In this document: one piece after another, positions 36,042-44,156 of the stretch | Layout: every line of letters begins with the position of its first letter | Numbering within the stretch: the stretch's first letter is position 1 | Assembly (NCBI GenBank): GCA_028689655.1 | Contig: JAQVCT010000001.1 | Span: forward strand, 248,001-312,000 | Direction of reading: 5' to 3' | From: Lachnospiraceae bacterium | Lineage (GTDB): Bacteria; Bacillota; Clostridia; Lachnospirales; Lachnospiraceae | DNA: 64,000 nt | Notes under the pieces: generated by a model | Databases searched by the model: none | What the model saw: only the letters and a program-made list of their open reading frames with translations | What the model was told of the DNA's origin: nothing | Made by a program: the position numbers and the translations under genes

Positions 36042-36209
36042 ACAAAGTGTCTTCGACACTCTTATGTCGACACTACTTTACTGACACTTTGGGCAATGTT
36101 ATGCATCTATAAGATGCATAATCCCTACGGGGTAATACTTCCTTTGGAAGTATTACAAGCTTAGCAGTATCGAAGATGCTGCCCATAGGAAATTTCAGAA
36201 ATATTTCAT
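36042..36209 (+). repeat. Modular multi-hairpin element, long form
   Basis: Begins 18 bp after the Lon-like gene: ACAAAGTGTCTTCGACACTC ... GACACTTTGG, then TTATGCATC-TATAA-GATGCATAA, GTAATACTTCC-TTT-GGAAGTATTAC, then TTAGCAGTATCGAAGATGCT and ATAGGAAATTTCAGA. First and last modules recur at 63431-63540 after the tetR gene, without the two central hairpins. Modules thus come and go independently. Confidence 0.8.
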
Positions 36210-36222
36210 ATAAAAAAAAGAA

Positions 36223-36279
36223 AAAAGCAGATATGAGTGTCATGTTTCTCTTTCACATGTATACCTCATACCTGCTTTT
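36223..36279. terminator. Bidirectional terminator between Lon-like and HAD genes
   Basis: AAAAGCAGATATGAG (36223-36237) pairs with CTCATACCTGCTTTT (36265-36279), with an A/T run on both sides, between convergent genes. Confidence 0.85.
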
Positions 36280-36306
36280 ATTATTTTAATAAACTCTTCC
36301 ATCCCT

Positions 36307-37170
36307 TTATAAAGTTCTTAAAAAGTCCAGAAAGGTATCCACACCTCCACCGATGTGCTGCACCTTCCCAGGACGTGCTCCCTGTAATGTGGAAACATCA
36401 TAGAAATCGCCCTCTTTGGTCTCCTCCGTGAGCATGAAGGCGTCACTTCCGAAGATATGATCCTGTATGCCCACGAACTCATCCCCCCAGAAACTGCAGT
36501 CCTTTGCCTGTATGCCATACTCTTTCTGTAATCTGGTAAAAATGATCCGCGTGTTATCACTCTTGTCGCTGATTCCGATTTCCAGATATTTTGCATCACA
36601 GGTGGCAGATACGGCCACACCATATTGCTTACCCGTCTCCACGGCAAGTTCTATCAGTCCCTCAATGCCATCTGTAATTCCATGGGATTTTAATTTCTCC
36701 CGGAGCGCATCGATTTCATCGCCCTGCATAAAGAGCTGCTCGCCCCTGTCATTTTCCACTGCCAGATCCAGTTTACAATAATTTGGTCTTGTGAACACAA
36801 TATCTGTTTTGAAATCGTATTTTTCCAGGAGTTGTCTGTGCATCTGATAACACACATCGTGAATCTTCAATAAATTTTCCTTATCAGGAACACAATCTGT
36901 GAAAATCACAGGCTGTCCATTTTCAAAGTGATAGTTGTAAGCGCCCCTGCCAAGTCCCAAATAGAGATTATCTAATTCTTCCGTTGTAAAATAATCCTGG
37001 ATTCTGCCACCAATGATATTCTCATAGGTGGTTCCACTTACGATGACCAGCTTTTTCCCTTTTCGTAATGCAGGTTTCATGGCCGCCACTGCATCATCTG
37101 CGCAGGCTCTTCTACTCATGACTGCTGTCCCGTCCCAGTCAAAAAATACTGCTTTATATGGTTTCCACAT
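36307..37170 (-). CDS. HAD-superfamily hydrolase (Cof-like)
   Basis: Phosphatase-type enzyme of 287 residues. Motif I FFDWDGTAV with nucleophile Asp, motif II VSGTTYENI, conserved Lys in the cap-adjacent region and motif IV CSFWGDEFVGIQD. The large C2-type cap resembles sugar-phosphate phosphatases. It closes the carbohydrate operon 43 bp after the PIG-L-GH65 gene. GH65 clusters often carry a HAD beta-phosphoglucomutase, but this protein has a different cap and its substrate is open. The ATG at 37170 after AAAGGAAG is used. Confidence 0.85.
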   Translation of the reverse strand: MWKPYKAVFFDWDGTAVMSRRACADDAVAAMKPALRKGKKLVIVSGTTYENIIGGRIQDYFTTEELDNLYLGLGRGAYNYHFENGQPVIFTDCVPDKENLLKIHDVCYQMHRQLLEKYDFKTDIVFTRPNYCKLDLAVENDRGEQLFMQGDEIDALREKLKSHGITDGIEGLIELAVETGKQYGVAVSATCDAKYLEIGISDKSDNTRIIFTRLQKEYGIQAKDCSFWGDEFVGIQDHIFGSDAFMLTEETKEGDFYDVSTLQGARPGKVQHIGGGVDTFLDFLRTL

Positions 37171-37212
37171 AATTACTTCCTTTCTATCTTTCTTTCTATC
37201 TTTCACATTCAT

Positions 37213-40200
37213 TCAGACCTTTTTCTCTTTCTGTTCATCTATGCAAATTTTCTTCTCTCTCATGTCCTTGTCTAATGGGTATTCTGTCTCTCCCACATAG
37301 AATATGACACTCGTGTCATTTAGTAATGTCACCGTACATTTCTCTCTTCCAAAAGCTACCTTCAGCTTTGCTCCCTTGTAGTTCAATTTGAAGCTGTAGC
37401 CTTCCCATTGCTCCGGAATGGATGGTTTGAATTCCAATACCCCTTTATTGGTGCGAAGACCTGCGAATCCCAATACAATACCCTGCCAGGTTCCCGCCAT
37501 ATTTGCCGCATGGATTCCCGCATAGAAATTATTGTGGTAATCATCCAGATCCATCCTTGCAGACTGTGAGAAATAGCGGTATGCCTCTTCCTCATATCCG
37601 ATCTGGCTTGCCAGGATTCCGAAGATACAGGTGGAAAGTGAAGAATGGTGAAGTGTCACTTCCTGATAAAAATCGTAATTTCTCCGCAGCTCTTCCTCCG
37701 TGAAATAATTGCTGTGAAGGAGCATGCCCAGTATGGCATCCGCCTGTTTTGACATGCGCTGACGAAAAATAAACAGTGGATGATAATTTTCGTAGAGTAA
37801 ATGTCTCTTCTCCACTGGAATCTTTGTCTCATCCCAGGGCTTCCTCTGCATAAATCCGTCATCACCTGGGTAGACCTGGCGCTTCTCGTCGAAGGGGAAA
37901 TACATGTTCTCCACGATTCTATGCCAATAGGATACTTCCTCCTCCGTTATAGCAAGCTTTTCTATGAGTGCATGACATGCCTGCGGATTCCTGTCCCTGA
38001 TCCTGTCCAGTGCCCAGATAGCATCCTTAATATTTTCTCTCGCCATGAGATTGGTGTAGAAATTGTTATCCACAATAGCGTTATATTCATCCGGTCCAGT
38101 CACTGCACAGATACAATATTTGTTTCCTTTACTCTCCGCAAAGCATCCCACATCTGCCCAAACTCTCGCCGTCTCGATAAGTACCTCCGCGGCTCTTTTT
38201 TCCAGATAATCATAATCATCCGCCACATCCACATACAGCTTAAAAGCATAGGCGATATCTGCGTTGATATGATATTGAGCTGTTCCCAAAGGATAATAGG
38301 TAGATGCCTCTTTTCCATTGATGGTCCGCCATGGATAGAGTGCTCCCTTCTCATGCCCCAGTACCTTTGCCCGTTCTCTGGCATCCTCCAGCTTCTCATA
38401 GCGATAATCCAGCAAGGATTTCGCAAGCTCCGGGCTGGTATAGGCAAATACCGGGAGTACATACATCTCCGTATCCCAGAAATAGTGTCCCTCGTATCCT
38501 TCCCCGGAAAGTCCTTTCGCACCCATTCCGGTCTTGCCGTCCCGACCTGCTGCCTGCATAATATGGAACAGATTAAATCGAATCCCCTGCTGCAGGGCAT
38601 CGTCGCCCCGGATCATCACATCGGCATTGTCCCAGAAGTCTGCCATATCTCTTCGCTGTCTCTCCTCCAGCGATTGATACCCCGTTCCTCTGTGCTCCTC
38701 CAATGACTCCCTTACAAAGTGTGCAAGCTTCTCTGATTCCATATCAAGCTCCGATGTATATACGATATATTTCTCGACCTCCAGCGTCTCACCCTCGCTG
38801 ACATTTCCACTGTAAATTGTGACAGTCTTGTCATTTTCTAGATCTGTTATATTACATGTGGTACATTCTTCTATTTTCTTCTCCGATATGGAATTTTCCA
38901 TCTCATCATGTTTTTGACAGGGTGCTTCCTGATTCTTTATGATCTTCACATCGCAGGTACTTCCGCACGCCATGGTGAGGTGACTGTGCTTTGTGGTGCC
39001 CTGATAGAACTGTACGCCGTCCTGATTCGTCAGTTTATCTGTAAAGAGACGCTTTCCAAATGGTCCATAATCCACCAGTGGATTGGTCTTCCTGGTGTGG
39101 TTTTCCACATTTGCATCCAGCTCTGAATAGATTTTTACAACACCTGTAAAATTTATGGGAGTCACTTTATAGGAAATTGCCATAAGATTTTTATGGGCAA
39201 AGCTTGTGAATCTTCTACTATGGACTTTCACAATTTTACCCCTTGGTGATTTCCAGGTCAGCGTGCGTTCTACCACTCCCTGATCCATGTGAAGCTTACG
39301 GCTGTAGTCCAGAATGGTACCCTCTCGTAAGTCCAGGATTTCTCCACTCTGTTCTATTTTTGAATCTGAATCTGTATCTCCTTTTTTATCTGTTGCCCTC
39401 GCCATCATATTTTCGTCACATATCTCCAGCTTCAGGGTCTTACAATTAGGAAGATTCAGAAGCGACTGACTGGTGAGGGGGAATCCAAAGTTCCATTCTC
39501 CATAACGGATATCTTCACTTTCATAGAAACCATTGATGAAGTTTCCTTCCAGCCCTTCCTCCACCGGGAATGGATAGCTTTCCTCGAAGGTTCCTCTGGT
39601 TCCAATATATCCATTGGAGAGGGCAAATGTGGTTTCATTTCGATAGACATCTTTCATGTCAAACTCTGTCTCTGTGATCGTCCATGGCTCCACCGGATAA
39701 ATGCATGCATTGTAATCCACCTGCCAGAATAATTCTTCCTCTTTTATAAATCGATAGAGAAAATCCACTGCGTCCGGCTTTAACGCTGTCACATGTCTGG
39801 ACAATGCAGCGGCTTTCAGATCTTCTGTTTTCATTTCCTCCGTAAGTTTGATGCTGACTCTGTTTTCCCAGGCAAGCTCCCTCTTTAATCCCGGCGTGAT
39901 TCCGGTACATAATTGCTCCGGAATATAGCTTCTCCTGACTCCATGGGGATTCTCTGTGAAATCCGTGTAAGTACTGCCAGCTTCCGGCCAGTTCTCATCT
40001 CCCAGTTCCGAGTGAACCATGCCCACATAGAGATCTGGAAGCTGCTTATTCTCCAGCTTTAAGGAAGTTGGATACAGCTTTCTCAGCGCATCCTTCACGA
40101 AGAAGAACAATCCGCTATGATCCCCGTGAATATCCTGGGGGGAAGTGGTAATCACACAATCCGGCTGACAGTCATGGATGACCTCTGTGATATCCTGCTG

Positions 40201-40626
40201 CAGATCTCCACGGCAATATCTTCCATGGACTCCATATTTCTCCATATGATATTCTGCTTTGTCTTCCAGTCCGTAGGTCTCACTGCCTGCCTGTGAGACA
40301 TACAATTTCTGCCCATCCTTTTCCTCATAGAGCCGATGTATAAAGCTTTCCTCATTAGGCATCCCCGTATCGGCATAACCCAGGAATATCACATGGTCTT
40401 CTGACAGCCCCAAAGTCTCCATTCCCTGTAAGGTTTCCTGTAGTCTGGCTCTTCCAATGGTAAAATCACTGCATCCATAATCCCCATTGGTGACCATCAC
40501 TACACGGACCTGGATGCCAGCGTCACAGCAGGATTTGATCAGTCCTGCTGTGAGCAATACTTCATCATCCTGATGGGGTACCAGGATCATCATATTCCTG
40601 TATCTTTTTTCAAACGAAGTTTTCAT
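37213..40626 (-). CDS. PIG-L deacetylase fused to GH65 glycoside phosphorylase
   Basis: A 1137-residue two-enzyme fusion, no signal peptide. Residues 10-295 are a PIG-L/LmbE-type zinc deacetylase: ILVPHQDDEVLLTAG (His18, Asp21) and QDIHGDHSG (His167, His170). From about 305 to the end is a full GH65: TTFALSNGYIGTRGTFEE, YEGHYFWDTEMYVLPVF, catalytic Glu in AVTGPDEYNAIVDNNFYTN, and phosphate-site HHSSLSTCIFGILAS. GH65 enzymes phosphorolyse alpha-glucosides (maltose, kojibiose, trehalose, nigerose) with inversion to beta-glucose 1-phosphate. No frame interruption at the junction near 39720. The start has AAGGGA upstream. Downstream of an importer, so it probably acts on an imported acylated or N-acetylated oligosaccharide; that substrate is inference. 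Confidence 0.92.
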   Translation of the reverse strand: MKTSFEKRYRNMMILVPHQDDEVLLTAGLIKSCCDAGIQVRVVMVTNGDYGCSDFTIGRARLQETLQGMETLGLSEDHVIFLGYADTGMPNEESFIHRLYEEKDGQKLYVSQAGSETYGLEDKAEYHMEKYGVHGRYCRGDLQQDITEVIHDCQPDCVITTSPQDIHGDHSGLFFFVKDALRKLYPTSLKLENKQLPDLYVGMVHSELGDENWPEAGSTYTDFTENPHGVRRSYIPEQLCTGITPGLKRELAWENRVSIKLTEEMKTEDLKAAALSRHVTALKPDAVDFLYRFIKEEELFWQVDYNACIYPVEPWTITETEFDMKDVYRNETTFALSNGYIGTRGTFEESYPFPVEEGLEGNFINGFYESEDIRYGEWNFGFPLTSQSLLNLPNCKTLKLEICDENMMARATDKKGDTDSDSKIEQSGEILDLREGTILDYSRKLHMDQGVVERTLTWKSPRGKIVKVHSRRFTSFAHKNLMAISYKVTPINFTGVVKIYSELDANVENHTRKTNPLVDYGPFGKRLFTDKLTNQDGVQFYQGTTKHSHLTMACGSTCDVKIIKNQEAPCQKHDEMENSISEKKIEECTTCNITDLENDKTVTIYSGNVSEGETLEVEKYIVYTSELDMESEKLAHFVRESLEEHRGTGYQSLEERQRRDMADFWDNADVMIRGDDALQQGIRFNLFHIMQAAGRDGKTGMGAKGLSGEGYEGHYFWDTEMYVLPVFAYTSPELAKSLLDYRYEKLEDARERAKVLGHEKGALYPWRTINGKEASTYYPLGTAQYHINADIAYAFKLYVDVADDYDYLEKRAAEVLIETARVWADVGCFAESKGNKYCICAVTGPDEYNAIVDNNFYTNLMARENIKDAIWALDRIRDRNPQACHALIEKLAITEEEVSYWHRIVENMYFPFDEKRQVYPGDDGFMQRKPWDETKIPVEKRHLLYENYHPLFIFRQRMSKQADAILGMLLHSNYFTEEELRRNYDFYQEVTLHHSSLSTCIFGILASQIGYEEEAYRYFSQSARMDLDDYHNNFYAGIHAANMAGTWQGIVLGFAGLRTNKGVLEFKPSIPEQWEGYSFKLNYKGAKLKVAFGREKCTVTLLNDTSVIFYVGETEYPLDKDMREKKICIDEQKEKKV

Positions 40627-40645
40627 ATCTGATTCCCTTTCTTTG

Positions 40646-40701
40646 GAACATCAGCACATCCTAAATTTGTCTTTGACAAATGTGCTGATGCTATATGTCA
40701 G
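40646..40701 (-). repeat. Leader hairpin element, copy 3 (upstream of PIG-L-GH65)
   Basis: Sense strand TGACATATAGCATCAGCAC, ATTTGTC-AAA-GACAAAT, then ATGTGCTGATGTTC. The outer stem is CAGCACAT / ATGTGCTG where copy 1 has CAGCCCAT / ATGGGCTG, a paired change that keeps the fold. It ends 19 nt before the ATG, covering most of the gap behind the permease gene. Confidence 0.75.
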
Positions 40702-40711
40702 CCATCCTGTA

Positions 40712-41593
40712 TTATCCTTTCACAGCCCCCGCTGCCACACCTGCGATAATGTACTTCTGCATGAACACATAGAAGATCATCAGCGGTGCCACGCCCAGCA
40801 TCAGCATGGGGAAGAGTGCTGTCCAGTCTGTGGAGAACTGACCGATATTACGGGAAACTTCCTGCAGGATAACATCTCTTTCTCTGCTCTGTAAGAATAA
40901 CAGTGGTGTCATAAATTCATTCCATACATTCAGTGTGACAATGATCACCACCGTGGAGATGACCGGTTTCAAAAGTGGCTGCACGATGATGAAAAATTTC
41001 TGGAAAATAGTACATCCATCTATCTCTGCCGCCTCCTCCAATTCCCTGGGTATGGTGGATTCGATAAATTCCTTAAAGAGGAAAATCGCCTGGGGCGTAT
41101 TTACCGCCACATCCACCAGAATCACTGCCAGCAGCGTATTCATTAAGTGAAAACTTTTTACGATCTTATACAGACTGACGATATTCATCTGGAAAGGTAC
41201 CACTAACCCAGCCAGGAAAAACAGGAAGAAACGATTGCCCCATTTGGTCTTTGTCCTGGCAAGTGCATAGCCAGCCATCGATCCAAATATAATGATCAGC
41301 AACACGGAACATGCTGTGATCAGAAATGTATTGCCAAATGCTCTTGGAAACTGCATATTCTTCCATGCTTCTATATAATTCTGGAACACCCATACTTTGG
41401 GAAGTGACAGCGGTCCCAGGGTCGCCTCCTGTGGATTCTTGAATGTCGTTACGATCAGATAATAGATGGGAATGAACCATACCATAGCCAGCAGGATCAT
41501 AATGATCTCTGTAGCTGCCAGGCTTCTGCGTTCCCTGACTGTAACCGCTCTCGGTGCCAGCATATTTTTTTTCATTTTTTTTATTTTCTCCAT
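40712..41593 (-). CDS. Carbohydrate ABC transporter permease (MalG-type)
   Basis: Inner-membrane permease of 293 residues, CUT1 family. Six TM segments; opening FVPIYYLIVTTFKNPQEA-type loop and EAA motif EFIESTIPRELEEAAEIDGCTIFQKFFIIVQPLLKP. Final residues AAGAVKG fit MalG. Lies between the MalF-type permease and the fused deacetylase-phosphorylase gene. No ATPase gene is in the operon, so a shared MsmX-type ATPase is likely, as usual for this group. Confidence 0.92.
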   Translation of the reverse strand: MEKIKKMKKNMLAPRAVTVRERRSLAATEIIMILLAMVWFIPIYYLIVTTFKNPQEATLGPLSLPKVWVFQNYIEAWKNMQFPRAFGNTFLITACSVLLIIIFGSMAGYALARTKTKWGNRFFLFFLAGLVVPFQMNIVSLYKIVKSFHLMNTLLAVILVDVAVNTPQAIFLFKEFIESTIPRELEEAAEIDGCTIFQKFFIIVQPLLKPVISTVVIIVTLNVWNEFMTPLLFLQSRERDVILQEVSRNIGQFSTDWTALFPMLMLGVAPLMIFYVFMQKYIIAGVAAGAVKG

Positions 41594-41678
41594 TTATAAA
41601 CCAAGCCTTTCTCTAAGACCATATATTATTTGTGAAATTTAGACGAGTATGTGTGATGGGTATTTAATAAACGATGTA

Positions 41679-42584
41679 CTAGCCAATCGCCTCACTCCAT
41701 TTGCCCATCAATTTTGTCACAATGCCGCTGATTACCAGTACGATGATAAAGAAGCATACGCCGAAGGCTGCGCCTGTTGAATAGAAGCCGTCAGAAATAC
41801 CTTTTTTCATCATAACGGTCATGACCGTCTGGGTTGCATTTCCTGGTCCCCCGCTTGTCATGGAATAAATAATATCGTAGACTTTCATACCGCCGATCAG
41901 TCCTGTGACCACGATGATCTTCACGGATGGACACATCAATGGCAGCGTCACATAGAAAAATCGCTGCAGTCCTGTAGCGCCGTCAATGTTACAGGCCTCA
42001 TAGAGATCCTGTGAGATACTCTGGAGGTTTGCCAGGTAAATGACCATCGCCCAGCCGGTCCACTGCCAGATCTGTGTGAATATTACAGAGAAAAGTGCAC
42101 GGTTCGCCGTAAAAAAGTTGAAGGTATCCAGACCAAGACTGTGTAACATATTATTGATCAGACCATAATCTGAGGATGACATGACGAAATTCCATAAATA
42201 TCCTATGATCAGGGAGCTGAACACTGCCGGAAAGAAAAATACTGCACGAAGCAAATTCCGGGAACGAAGCTTTTTATTCAGTACCACTGCCAGAGGAAGT
42301 GCCAGAACGGTCTGGAAGAATGTCAATGTGATGGCATAGATTACAGAGTTCCTGATGGCCATGGTCATGATAGGGGTCTGAAATACTTTTAAATAATTTG
42401 TCAGTCCCACAAAGCTGAGATTGATGGGATTCATGTCCGTATAATCTGTAAAGCTGTAATATACTGTATATAGAAATGGTGTGATACTAAAAAGGATATA
42501 TATAAGAAGTGCGGGGAGCAGAAACAGGATAAAATAATGTCCCAATGTCCCAGCCTCACGTTTTTTTCTATGTAATGTTTTCAT
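41679..42584 (-). CDS. Carbohydrate ABC transporter permease (MalF-type)
   Basis: Inner-membrane permease of 301 residues, CUT1 family, six TM segments, EAA loop SISQDLYEACNIDGATGLQRFFYVTLPLMCPSVK. The ATG at 42584 with GGAG six nt upstream is chosen over a frame 12 codons longer that begins inside the attenuator hairpin. Works with the MalG-type partner and the lipoprotein encoded upstream. Confidence 0.92.
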   Translation of the reverse strand: MKTLHRKKREAGTLGHYFILFLLPALLIYILFSITPFLYTVYYSFTDYTDMNPINLSFVGLTNYLKVFQTPIMTMAIRNSVIYAITLTFFQTVLALPLAVVLNKKLRSRNLLRAVFFFPAVFSSLIIGYLWNFVMSSSDYGLINNMLHSLGLDTFNFFTANRALFSVIFTQIWQWTGWAMVIYLANLQSISQDLYEACNIDGATGLQRFFYVTLPLMCPSVKIIVVTGLIGGMKVYDIIYSMTSGGPGNATQTVMTVMMKKGISDGFYSTGAAFGVCFFIIVLVISGIVTKLMGKWSEAIG

Positions 42585-42611
42585 GATTTTCTCCGATTTT
42601 AGGCAAAAAGA

Positions 42612-42646
42612 GAGCCCCAAAAGATATTTTGGTCCTATTGGGGCTC
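42612..42646 (-). terminator. Attenuator hairpin between binding protein and permeases
   Basis: GAGCCCCAA / TTGGGGCTC stem with T-rich downstream sequence (CTCTCTTTTTG) on the minus strand, 14 bp after the binding-protein stop. Partial termination here would raise the binding protein over the permeases, as in other sugar operons. Confidence 0.75.
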
Positions 42647-42659
42647 CATCTGTAGTTCC

Positions 42660-43973
42660 TTATTTAGAAAGTAATTCTTCTGTTGCTGCGTCTACATTCT
42701 GTAATGTTGCGGAAAGATCCTGTGTTCCTAATAAGTAGTTCTGCATCTCTGTACCATAGGTCTCATGTACCCCTGCTGCGGCACCCCATTCATTCCATGG
42801 ACAGTACACATTTCCTGCTGCAAGTGTTCCTGATACGCCATCATACGCTTCCGGGAGATCAAATGCGGCACCGTTAAAGTAGGAAGATCCACCCTGGTTA
42901 TTCTCCCAAAGAGAAGACTGTCCCTCCACTGTGGAGATCGCTGCAAGAACTTTCATCGCTGCCTCTTTATTGGCAGAAGCTTCATTTACTGCAAATCCAC
43001 ATCCGGGTCCTCCGATGAGCCAGCCATCGCTTTCCTGTGTTCCATAGAATGGCATCATATCAATATTTAAGTCCGGATTCTTCTCCAGGATCGCATCCAG
43101 ATCCCATGGGCCGGAACAGAACATTGCCGCATCACCTGCAGCAAACTGCTCCAGTGCCTGATCATGATCAATACCTGTCATATCTGTGGTGTATACCCCT
43201 GACGTAATCATCTCTGACCACTTTTCAAGATAGGAGTTCCATGTGCCATCCATCTTTGCATTTCCTTCGCGATAATCACCGCCAAAGTTCTTGCCCTCCG
43301 CCGTGGAAAGGTAATCCGCTGTCACGAACGCCATGGAGTTCTTCAGCATTGGTTCCCATGATTTCAGACCTGCTGCCAGCGGTGTGATGCCCAGATCCTG
43401 GAACTGTTTGCACACTGCAATGTACTCATCAAATGTCTTTGGCAATGCAATATTATTTTCCTCAAATACATCTTTATTGTACCAGATTCCTTCAAACCAG
43501 CTGATTCCCGGAAGTGCATACACTTTTTCATCATAGGTATACACACTTGTACCTGCATTGGAATATCCGGTGGAGAGTTCATCCAGATCTGCCAGATAGC
43601 CAAGTTTTGCATGTTTCAATGAAGAGGCCGGGGATTCACAGATGATGTCCGGTCCCTCACCCGCTGATAACTGTGTATCAACGATGGTATCGTAATTGGA
43701 ATTATCAATGAACTGAAATTCAACGTTTACATCCGGCACTGCTTCTTTGAGATAATCCAACATTGCAGACATCGTGTCTTCACTGTTCCAATAAGTCATA
43801 CGTACCGTAGCCTTGTCTCCGGTTTCACTGGCTTCCTCAGTGCTCTCTGTCTCTGTTGCAGCGGCAGCGTCCGTTGTTGCTTCTGTTGTGGTAGATGCTT
43901 TACTGCCACAGCCTGTCAAAAGACCTGCGATCATTGTGGTGCTTAATACCAAACCCAATACTTTCTTTTTCAT
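42660..43973 (-). CDS. Sugar-binding lipoprotein (family 1 solute-binding protein)
   Basis: Extracytoplasmic receptor of 437 residues. Signal peptide with lipobox LTGC (Cys about 22), a Thr/Ala/Glu-rich linker, then a family 1 SBP: VRMTYWNSEDTMSAMLDYL, LYALPGISWFEGIWYNKDVFEENNI, FAAGDAAMFCSGPWDLDAI, GGPGCGFAVNEASANKEAAMKVL. Aromatic residues in the cleft (Trp, Tyr) suit oligosaccharides. Preceded by AGGAGG. First transport gene after the two-component pair. Confidence 0.93.
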   Translation of the reverse strand: MKKKVLGLVLSTTMIAGLLTGCGSKASTTTEATTDAAAATETESTEEASETGDKATVRMTYWNSEDTMSAMLDYLKEAVPDVNVEFQFIDNSNYDTIVDTQLSAGEGPDIICESPASSLKHAKLGYLADLDELSTGYSNAGTSVYTYDEKVYALPGISWFEGIWYNKDVFEENNIALPKTFDEYIAVCKQFQDLGITPLAAGLKSWEPMLKNSMAFVTADYLSTAEGKNFGGDYREGNAKMDGTWNSYLEKWSEMITSGVYTTDMTGIDHDQALEQFAAGDAAMFCSGPWDLDAILEKNPDLNIDMMPFYGTQESDGWLIGGPGCGFAVNEASANKEAAMKVLAAISTVEGQSSLWENNQGGSSYFNGAAFDLPEAYDGVSGTLAAGNVYCPWNEWGAAAGVHETYGTEMQNYLLGTQDLSATLQNVDAATEELLSK

Positions 43974-44115
43974 ATAAGAGTATCCTCCTTCTCATTTCAC
44001 AGATTCTGTTATCTGTGCCTGACACTTTGTGTCGTTTCTATACTCTTATCTTAACGGAACTAAAATTCCAAAGATATAACACAATTTATGGAAAACTTGC
44101 ATTTTTTATCTTTCC

Positions 44116-44156
44116 GTAACTATTCAGTACCTCATGCGCAAAATCGCTTCTTCGAA
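44116..44156. repeat. Truncated end of the 153-bp element inside the kinase 3' end
   Basis: GTAACTATTCAGTACCTCAT and onward through GCGCAAAATCGCTTCTTCGAA matches the right end of the 25281 and 54245 elements in inverted orientation. The remainder of the element is absent. The stop codon and last ten codons of the sensor kinase gene fall inside it. Confidence 0.8.

Noticed and set aside
37801-38706. Plus-strand open frame of 301 codons
   Set aside because: Antisense to the GH65 domain, whose motifs are continuous through this region.
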